From positions 1-11,266 of the forward strand of contig JAISNS010000354.1 of the NCBI GenBank assembly GCA_031276105.1: a stretch of 11,266 nt of DNA, written 5' to 3'. This document shows positions 5,462 through 11,266 of this stretch, piece after piece. The DNA comes from Dysgonamonadaceae bacterium. GTDB lineage: Bacteria; Bacteroidota; Bacteroidia; Bacteroidales; Azobacteroidaceae. Position 1 is the stretch's first letter, and every line of letters begins with the position of its first letter. The translations under genes and the position numbers were made by a program. Below the pieces are notes generated by a model, which saw nothing but the letters and a program-made list of their open reading frames with translations, searched no databases and was not told the origin of the DNA.

Positions 5462-7411
5462 TTAATTATTACTTCCTCTCCATCCGGGCAATTGCCGCAG
5501 ATTCGGATTTTTATCCATTTGACTCTGAGGTATCGGAAACCAGTAATTCCGCCAAGTGAAGCCGCGTTTGAAGTATTGAGTCCGTTTGTAAAAAGCTTTC
5601 TCCAGGTTTGGGTTGTCGCTTTTTTCAGTACCTGTTTCGGCATTCATGCCGTAGAAATCGACGGAAAGCAGTTCTTCCACCTGTTTCCAGCGGCGGATAT
5701 CGTCGAAGCGGATGGTCGATTCGCAGTTCAATTCTACCCGGCGTTCGCGATGGATGGCTTTTCGCATCTCGGCTTGATTGGCCGGTACGGCAATCTGATC
5801 GGCGCCTGTTCCGTAAACCGGTATTCCCGCCCTTTCCCTGATTTTATTCAAATAAAACAGGATGTCGGGATTGCCCGGATCGCACTCGTTCAGCGCTTCG
5901 GCATAATTCAGGTAAGCCTCCCCCAAGCGAAAGATGATGCCGGGACGATACTTATGCAGTGGGTTTATTGCCGGGGCGAAATAGGGATCAAGCCGTTTGA
6001 AAAGCAGGTAGCCGTTTTCGGGAGAATCCCATGCACTGACATTGTCATTTCCGCCCTTAAAGAAATTCAAGTTGCGGTTCGCCGGCTGGTGCCATTGCTC
6101 ATTGTAGCGCACCGAGCAATAGAAGCGCGGTTCGCGACCATAGTACATCATATACGTTCCGGCATTGGTAACCGGGTTCATGAGGTTGTTCTTCGACGCG
6201 CCCTTGCCCACTAACCACTGGGTTTTCCGCAGTTCGTCGTTCGTGGAAAAACCCTGTTCCGAATAGTTGGAAGCTTTGTTAATGATGGGCGTTTTCCCGT
6301 CGGCTTCGTAGCCAAGTATGGCTGGCAATCCGTTCGCCATGAAAAAAGCATCTACCAGCGATTGTGTTACGCCCATAAAACCGCTTCCGCGGGCGCCATT
6401 CGGAGTAGCATAGCTTTCATACTGTGCATAATCACCCGAATGTTTTGCAAACAGTATTTCCTTGTTTCCATTGTGAAAATCCGTGAGCGACATATTGGTA
6501 TATGACATAAAGGGGTCGATCGAACCATCGGAATTGTATTCGTAATACAAGGCATGGCCGTTGGCATGAGCCAGTTCGATCAGTTCCCGGCAGGCCTCGG
6601 CCGCCCGTGTCCATCTTTCCGGCTGATACTGGAAGTCGAACAGTTTTTCACCTTTATCGTTCTCATAACTGACATATTCGGAGCGCGAACCGGAAGGGTC
6701 GTTTACCAGCGGGCTGGCGGCAAAAAGCAACATCCGTGCCCGCACAGCCAAGCATACGATCGACGTAGCCCTGCCGTATTTCCCGGCTTCGCTGTAGTAG
6801 GGCGGCAACACGTTGGCCGCTTCTTTCAGTTCGTTGTCTATCCAGTCGATCATTTCGTGAAAGGGACGCTGTCCCAGCATGAGTTCGTTAACCGGAGTTT
6901 CCAAGTCGGCCAAACCATCCTGAAAGGGAACCGCCCCATAAATTTTGACCATCAGGTAATAATAATAGGCAATCAGGAATCGACATTCGGCCTTCATCAG
7001 TTCCACCTCTTCGGGCGGAACACCCTGATCGAAGAGCGGCTTGGCGTTGGCAATGAACAGGTGAGCCGCCCGGATATTGCGCGGCAAGTTACCGAAATAA
7101 TCAGGCGGACAGGCGTCCGAAGGCGTCCAATTGCCTCTTAGTTTGGTAATCTCGATAGCGCCCCAGGTTTCTATGCCTGAATTTTTTGAAAAATCGTCGC
7201 CAAACCCATCATAAGTGTCTTCACTCTGTGTGAAAGGGCCTATGATACCGGTGTAAACACCGGCGAGCCATTCTTCGGTACGGATTTTATCGTTGAACAC
7301 TTTTTCCAGCGTTAACTGATCGTCGGGCGCCTTGTCTAAGAAATCCGAGCAGGAATAGCCCGTAAACAACAGCAGGAACAGGCCTGCATATAGAATTATT
7401 TTCTTTTTCAT
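5462..7411 (-). CDS. susD: SusD/RagB family nutrient-binding outer-membrane lipoprotein
   Basis: A 649-residue lipoprotein with lipobox TGYSC (C21) and the family start CSDFLDKAPDDQLT (21-34). The N-terminal SusD domain includes the TPR-like helix KAECRFLIAYYYYLMVKIYGAVPF (140-163), a hallmark of the family. The C-terminus has the family end motif NYWFPIPQSQMDKNPNLRQLPGW. The length is somewhat above the usual 500-600, as often in large-glycan systems. SusD acts as the lid over the SusC barrel and closes with bound ligand before import. It lies 31 bp after susC, the standard pairing. Tyr- and Trp-rich loops could form the binding surface, but the ligand cannot be read from sequence. The gene symbol is a family name and does not imply starch as the substrate. 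Confidence 0.95.
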   Translation of the reverse strand: MKKKIILYAGLFLLLFTGYSCSDFLDKAPDDQLTLEKVFNDKIRTEEWLAGVYTGIIGPFTQSEDTYDGFGDDFSKNSGIETWGAIEITKLRGNWTPSDACPPDYFGNLPRNIRAAHLFIANAKPLFDQGVPPEEVELMKAECRFLIAYYYYLMVKIYGAVPFQDGLADLETPVNELMLGQRPFHEMIDWIDNELKEAANVLPPYYSEAGKYGRATSIVCLAVRARMLLFAASPLVNDPSGSRSEYVSYENDKGEKLFDFQYQPERWTRAAEACRELIELAHANGHALYYEYNSDGSIDPFMSYTNMSLTDFHNGNKEILFAKHSGDYAQYESYATPNGARGSGFMGVTQSLVDAFFMANGLPAILGYEADGKTPIINKASNYSEQGFSTNDELRKTQWLVGKGASKNNLMNPVTNAGTYMMYYGREPRFYCSVRYNEQWHQPANRNLNFFKGGNDNVSAWDSPENGYLLFKRLDPYFAPAINPLHKYRPGIIFRLGEAYLNYAEALNECDPGNPDILFYLNKIRERAGIPVYGTGADQIAVPANQAEMRKAIHRERRVELNCESTIRFDDIRRWKQVEELLSVDFYGMNAETGTEKSDNPNLEKAFYKRTQYFKRGFTWRNYWFPIPQSQMDKNPNLRQLPGWRGSNN

Positions 7412-7442
7412 TCTAATTTTTTTTTGATTGATTAAACAATTA

Positions 7443-10400
7443 TTAATTAAACGTAATTTCCAGTCCTACCGACAACGATCGCATGATGGGATATCCCGTC
7501 CCGTTTTCTTCGGGCGTATCCAATTCGGGATCCCAAAGTTTAAATCCGGAGAAATGAAAGAGATTGGTTCCGCGCAGGTAAAGCCGTGCGTGTTTGACAG
7601 CCACCCGGCTCGCCCACGAGCGCGGTAAAGAGTATCCCACTTCCAGATTTTTCAGCCGCAACATGCTCATGTCTTTCAGCCACCAGGTCGAAGGCTGGCT
7701 GTTGTTGGGATGTTGTCCGATATAAAGGCGGGGATAAAAAGCGTCCTGACGCGGATTTTCCACCGTCCATGCGTCCCATGCGTTGGTGTAGATGTTGCCG
7801 GTAACGCCCGATTGAGCGCCGGGCAAGAAATTGCCGCCCCGGCCGATAATCCGGTCGGTAAAGGCATTTCCCTGAAACATGAATGCCAGATCGAATTGCT
7901 TGTAGATGATGCTTGCGGCAAAGCCGTAAACGAGTTGCGGGTCTTTTGTGCCGCCGATGGCCGTCTGATCGTCAACGCCTATTTCGTTGTCGCCGTTCAG
8001 GTCTCTGTATTTAATATCGCCCGGATACACCCGGTCGCTGAATTTATGAGCCGGAATACCCTCCTTGAGCGTACCGGCGTCCAAATCGCTGAAATCATCT
8101 TCCGTAAACAGCCTTTCGGCCACGTATCCCCAGAGTTGACTGACGGGTTTGCCCGTAACCGAGCGAGTGGTTCCCAACACGCCCAGCGGTTCGTCTTTTT
8201 CCAGAATTTTGTTTACGGCATACGTAGCCGTAGCCCGCCCGGAAATCACCAGATCGTCGTTGATGACTTTGTTCACGATAAGCGTCCCTTCTATTCCCTG
8301 ATTATCCACTTTCCCGAAATTAGCCCAGGGAAAACTGGCGAATCCTGCCGAACTGGGGAAGTTGGTACGCTGCATAAAGATGTCGCGGCGCTGTTCTTTA
8401 AATACATCTACCTGCAACTCTACGCTATTGTACAGTTCCAATTCCAGTCCGAGGTTGGTTTTTGCAACCGTTTCCCACGTCAGGTCGGTTGTACCGATTT
8501 CGCCTTCCCGTTTTCCATACCAAGTCTTCTTTGAAGAGTAGGGCCCCCATTCGTAACTACCGGCATCGCCGATGGTGGTGATGTATGCGAACCGTTTCCC
8601 GCTTTCGTTCCTTGACCGGCTACCGTCGAGGTCGTCGTTACCGGCCAGTCCGTACGAAGCCCGGAATTTGACTTTGGAAAAAATATCGCGCACCGGCGCC
8701 ATAAACGGTTCTTCCGACAGTATCCATCCGGCGGCAACCGACGGGAAAAAGCCGAAACGTTTGCCGGGTGCAAAGTTTTCCGAGCCGTTGTATCCGAAAT
8801 TAAATTCTCCAATGTAACGCCCGTCGTAAATATAGGCTGCGCGTCCGGCAATACCCTGGTTCCGGTAAGGCACCTGGAAACCAAGATCGTAGCTTCGCTG
8901 GTTGTAGAGCAACAGCCCGCTCACCGAGTGTTTACCGAAAGCGTGGTCGTACAGCAAACTGCCTTCAAGGTAGGTACTGCTATTGCCGTATTCATGCTCC
9001 GTATAAAATCCCAAATGCTCCGCTCCTTCCGTTTGGATGTCCAGTAAGAGTTGGCCGGTTAGCGGGTCGCGTCCCCAGGCCGGATTGTAGTAATCCGGTT
9101 CTTTGCTGCGGACGACACCGTTTCTGGAAAAATTGTCGAAAGAGAAAACGCCCTTTGCTTTCAAGCCCGGAATAAACGGGATGTCCTGTTCTACGGAAAA
9201 TACCGATTCTATCTTTGCTTCCGTAGTTGTTTTGTAACCGGTTTGGGTGGTAGTTGCCCAGGGATTGTCGCGCGCTTTCAGCCGAGGCAGTTCGCCCGAC
9301 AGGTAGCGGGTAGGATGTACGTAAGGAGGCGTTGTGAAGGCGCCGATTACATATCCGCCGAGCAGTTGGGTAACGTCGTTCGGCGGGCTGATTCGAGTTT
9401 GCGTATATCCGCCGATATTGAACCGCAGGAGGGTGGTTTTCGTTACGTTCACATCTACGTTGGATCGCATGTTGAAGCGGTTGAGGCGCAGGCTGGAATC
9501 CCATTCCTGCGATTTGTCGCGTTCGATAATCCCGTCTTCGTGGTAATAGGCGGCGATGAATGAGTAACGGAGCAGTTCCGTACCGCCGTTGATGTCGAGC
9601 GTGGTGCGGGTGTTGGACGCATAATCGGTCGTAATGGCGTCTAACCAGTTAACGTCGGGATAAAGTTCGGGATCATAACCGGTGCGGTATTTTTCGATCT
9701 CTTCCGGGCTTCGCAGGTAAGTTCCGTACTGCTGCATGTTAATATCGTTCAGCAGGGTCAGGTAATCTGCGGCGCCGAGAAATTCGGGCAATTGCGTCGG
9801 TTGGGTAATCGCATGTTCTACATTCACTCTGACAACGGGTTTGCCTATTTTCCCGCGCTTGGTAGTAACCAATATCACGCCGTTAGCTCCCCTAACGCCA
9901 TATACGGCGCTCGCCGAGGCGTCTTTCAATACGCTGATCGATTCTACTTCCTGCACGTCGATGTCGTTGAGCGAACGTTCGATACCGTCAATCAGCACCA
10001 GCGGTATTGTGCTTCCCGCAAAGGTACTGATACCGCGAATCCAGAACTGGGAGTTGTCGCGTCCCGGTTCGCCGGAACGCTGAACGCCGATGATACCGCC
10101 CAGATTACCCGCCAAATTGTTGCTCAGCGAGCGCGTCGTGCTGGTTCTCAACTTCGAAGGTTCGATTGTGGAGATGGATGCGACTACCGAAACCTTGCGT
10201 TGGGTACCGTAACCGACAACCACCATTTCTTCCAACACATTTTCGTCGGTCAAAAGAGTGATCGACAGGCTTGTTTGATTATTAACCTCCACTTCCTGAG
10301 TTTTATACCCGAGATAGGAAATAATCAGCGTGGCTTGGGAAGCGACCGGAAGTTTGAATCTCCCGTCAAAATCGGAAACGGTTCCGCCCTTAGCTCCCTT

Positions 10401-10556
10401 TATTTCAACACTGGCCCCAATAAGCGGCTCTCCTTCGCTATCACTGATAACTCCGTTCACCAAGATCGTATTCTGCGCGTTCACGAAAGCAAAGCTACCG
10501 CAGAAGCACAGCACAAGGAATATTTTCCTTAACAGAACAAATTTTTTTTCTTTCAT
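7443..10556 (-). CDS. susC: SusC/RagA family TonB-dependent outer-membrane transporter
   Basis: A complete 1037-residue transporter. Residues 1-27 are a signal peptide (IFLVLCFCGSFAFVNA). Residues about 30-102 form the carboxypeptidase-regulatory-like domain found at the N-terminus of SusC proteins (LVNGVISDSEGEPLIGASV). A TonB-box-like EEMVVVGYG lies at 109-117. The plug follows with IRGISTFAGS (173-182), LVLIDGIER (186-194) and the highly conserved VLKDASASAVYGVRGANGVILVTTKRG (209-235). The remainder is the 22-strand barrel, ending in SVGLEITFN with the C-terminal aromatic residue needed for outer-membrane insertion. No STN domain is present, so direct signalling to an ECF anti-sigma factor is not expected. 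It imports oligosaccharides together with the SusD-like lipoprotein next to it. It is the first gene of the presumed operon. Confidence 0.97.
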   Translation of the reverse strand: MKEKKFVLLRKIFLVLCFCGSFAFVNAQNTILVNGVISDSEGEPLIGASVEIKGAKGGTVSDFDGRFKLPVASQATLIISYLGYKTQEVEVNNQTSLSITLLTDENVLEEMVVVGYGTQRKVSVVASISTIEPSKLRTSTTRSLSNNLAGNLGGIIGVQRSGEPGRDNSQFWIRGISTFAGSTIPLVLIDGIERSLNDIDVQEVESISVLKDASASAVYGVRGANGVILVTTKRGKIGKPVVRVNVEHAITQPTQLPEFLGAADYLTLLNDINMQQYGTYLRSPEEIEKYRTGYDPELYPDVNWLDAITTDYASNTRTTLDINGGTELLRYSFIAAYYHEDGIIERDKSQEWDSSLRLNRFNMRSNVDVNVTKTTLLRFNIGGYTQTRISPPNDVTQLLGGYVIGAFTTPPYVHPTRYLSGELPRLKARDNPWATTTQTGYKTTTEAKIESVFSVEQDIPFIPGLKAKGVFSFDNFSRNGVVRSKEPDYYNPAWGRDPLTGQLLLDIQTEGAEHLGFYTEHEYGNSSTYLEGSLLYDHAFGKHSVSGLLLYNQRSYDLGFQVPYRNQGIAGRAAYIYDGRYIGEFNFGYNGSENFAPGKRFGFFPSVAAGWILSEEPFMAPVRDIFSKVKFRASYGLAGNDDLDGSRSRNESGKRFAYITTIGDAGSYEWGPYSSKKTWYGKREGEIGTTDLTWETVAKTNLGLELELYNSVELQVDVFKEQRRDIFMQRTNFPSSAGFASFPWANFGKVDNQGIEGTLIVNKVINDDLVISGRATATYAVNKILEKDEPLGVLGTTRSVTGKPVSQLWGYVAERLFTEDDFSDLDAGTLKEGIPAHKFSDRVYPGDIKYRDLNGDNEIGVDDQTAIGGTKDPQLVYGFAASIIYKQFDLAFMFQGNAFTDRIIGRGGNFLPGAQSGVTGNIYTNAWDAWTVENPRQDAFYPRLYIGQHPNNSQPSTWWLKDMSMLRLKNLEVGYSLPRSWASRVAVKHARLYLRGTNLFHFSGFKLWDPELDTPEENGTGYPIMRSLSVGLEITFN

Positions 10557-10611
10557 TGATTTGTTTTTTGATTTTTAAAATTTAGTCTCAAACGCATCTC
10601 ATCCCGCACTT

Positions 10612-10661
10612 GACACGAAATCCCCTGTAAATTATGCACTGATTTTCAGAGGATTCGTGTC
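10612..10661. promoter_or_regulatory. Inverted repeat in the leader region upstream of susC
   Basis: Arms GACACGAAATCCCCTG (10612-10627) and CAGAGGATTCGTGTC (10647-10661) pair with one bulged base and one mismatch around a 19-base AT-rich loop. It sits 55 bp before the susC start and 21 bp after the stop of the preceding gene. Read on the minus strand it is followed by AAGTGCGGG, with no T-run, so it is not a standard intrinsic terminator. A weak promoter-like pair overlaps it: TTTCG (opposite 10616-10620), 19 bp, then TGCGTTTG (opposite 10589-10596), close to the Bacteroidota TAnnTTTG consensus. An operator or structured RNA leader for the PUL is therefore possible. The promoter part is weak. 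Confidence 0.5.
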
Positions 10662-10682
10662 GAGCCGGTAATGATCGTTTAT

Positions 10683-11266
10683 TTATTTCGCATTATTTAG
10701 CGCTTTATGGTGTTTGATTCCCTGCGCGGTAACCACCTTCACAATGCAAATTTCAGGAACGTTGTTTCCTTCAAAACGGTAAGTCGTTGCATTGACTTGC
10801 GCATTGCTGTGGATTAAGCGGCCTTGCAGGTTGTAAACATACACCTGTTTGATCGGATTGGCGGAAACGCTCTTCATATAGAGGCTATTGTCGCGGCTGG
10901 AAATAATTGTTTCGCCGGACGCTTCAACGCCATTCAAAGCGGTAATGATGATACTTGCCTCGAAAACATCAAACGCTTCTTGCAGGGCGGCTAACTGATC
11001 GTCGGCCTCCGATTGAGTCGATGCTTCTTCGTCGTCAATCATTTTCTGAGAGGCGTCAATCACTGCTTGAAACAAATCGACTGCCGCTTGGGTATAATTA
11101 CCGGCTTCGTTACCAATCGTGATGTCTTCGAGAAATGCCTTACATTCATCAATCAAAGCCTGAAGAGCAGCATAATCTATTGTGATGATGCTGGCCTTGA
11201 AGGCATCAAAGGCAGCTTGCAGGGCAACTAACTGATCGTTGGGAAGCGCTTCGTTGTCGTCAATCA
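10683..11266 (-). CDS. 3' part of a secreted protein with FIVAR-like repeats and a T9SS-type C-terminal domain
   Basis: The frame is open from the right window edge to the stop at 10683, giving 193 visible residues with the N-terminus missing. Visible residues 1-110 contain one full and one partial copy of a repeat about 75 residues long: IDDNEALPNDQLVALQAAFDAFKASI recurs as IDDEEASTQSEADDQLAALQEAFDVFEASI. The pattern, with G-N-E-A-G-N-Y and aliphatic helices between, resembles FIVAR domains, which act as helical spacers or binding modules in extracellular glycan-active proteins. Residues about 125-193 (VYVYNLQGRLIHS, then VKVVTAQGIKHHK) look like a type A T9SS sorting domain, although the usual G-x-Y before VKV reads EICI. 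Export by T9SS and anchoring or release at the surface would follow. A start at TTG 11156 is not credible because the repeat runs straight through it. The catalytic part, if any, lies outside the window. Confidence 0.75.
   Translation of the reverse strand, partial: IDDNEALPNDQLVALQAAFDAFKASIITIDYAALQALIDECKAFLEDITIGNEAGNYTQAAVDLFQAVIDASQKMIDDEEASTQSEADDQLAALQEAFDVFEASIIITALNGVEASGETIISSRDNSLYMKSVSANPIKQVYVYNLQGRLIHSNAQVNATTYRFEGNNVPEICIVKVVTAQGIKHHKALNNAK
10920..11266. repeat. Direct repeat of about 225-230 bp encoding FIVAR-like modules
   Basis: DNA around 10950-11005 and 11187-11241 is closely similar; both contain GCTTGCAGGGC/CTTCTTGCAGGGC followed by AACTGATCGT, and CATCAAA before it. 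The distance between matching points is about 235 bp. The similarity at nucleotide level, including codon third positions, suggests recent duplication or gene conversion within the coding sequence. More copies probably lie beyond the edge. Confidence 0.65.

Larger units (their letters stand above)
2707..10556 (-). other. Polysaccharide utilisation locus operon: susC-susD-susE-like-GH43
   Basis: Four co-directional genes with gaps of 31, 23 and 11 bp, in the classical order transporter, lid lipoprotein, binding lipoprotein, enzyme. Tight packing and the possible terminator at the far end support one transcript. The MGH1-like gene beyond the palindromes may be a second unit of the same locus. 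No regulator gene is in view on either side. Confidence 0.85.

Noticed and set aside
7710..8534. Long plus-strand open frames opposite susC (also 9792-10532), GH43 (2854-3885) and the MGH1-like gene (757-1533)
   Set aside because: They lie entirely opposite well-supported minus-strand genes, have no recognisable domains and show the composition expected of antisense shadows.
10612..10661. Intrinsic terminator for the FIVAR-repeat gene
   Set aside because: The stem is followed by AAGTGCGGG on the minus strand, without a T-run, and has a 19-base loop.

Overview
The window looks like chromosome from a member of the Bacteroidota, most likely the order Bacteroidales. The evidence is a SusC/SusD pair, Bacteroidota-type lipoprotein signals (Cys followed by acidic residues), a histone-like protein of the Bacteroidetes HU-related family, and a C-terminus resembling a type IX secretion (T9SS) sorting domain. 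The last point argues weakly against Bacteroides proper, which generally lacks T9SS, and favours relatives such as the Tannerella, Paludibacter or Dysgonomonas groups. Start codons are preceded by AT-rich leaders without clear Shine-Dalgarno sequences, as is usual in this phylum.

All credible genes lie on the minus strand, so the biological order runs from right to left. At the right edge is the 3' part of a gene (10683 to beyond 11266) for a protein with FIVAR-like helical repeats and a T9SS-like C-terminus. After a 126-bp gap holding an inverted repeat comes a compact polysaccharide utilisation locus (PUL): susC-like (7443-10556), susD-like (5462-7411), a SusE-like surface glycan-binding lipoprotein (4338-5438) and a two-domain GH43 enzyme (2707-4326). 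Gaps between these four are 11-31 bp, so they are probably one operon.

A 354-bp region (2353-2706) follows, dense in palindromes: an approximately 84-bp imperfect palindrome that overlaps the GH43 stop codon and could terminate transcription, then a group of three further hairpins. Beyond it are an (alpha/alpha)6-barrel glycosidase of the MGH1/GH63-like type (742-2352), an HU-related DNA-binding protein (290-688), a striking array of 22-bp repeats each centred on the palindrome CGAATATTCG (143-274), and the first codons of another exported protein running off the left edge (1-56).

Working model: the SusE-like and SusD-like lipoproteins capture an oligosaccharide at the cell surface, SusC imports it with TonB energy, and GH43 (probably removing arabinofuranosyl or xylosyl units) and the MGH1-like enzyme cut it. 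The substrate cannot be fixed from sequence alone, though GH43 suggests a pentose-containing plant glycan. No dedicated PUL regulator (hybrid two-component, SusR-like or ECF sigma/anti-sigma) is present in the window. The most unexplained features are the 22-bp palindrome array and the nested palindromes between the two glycosidase genes.
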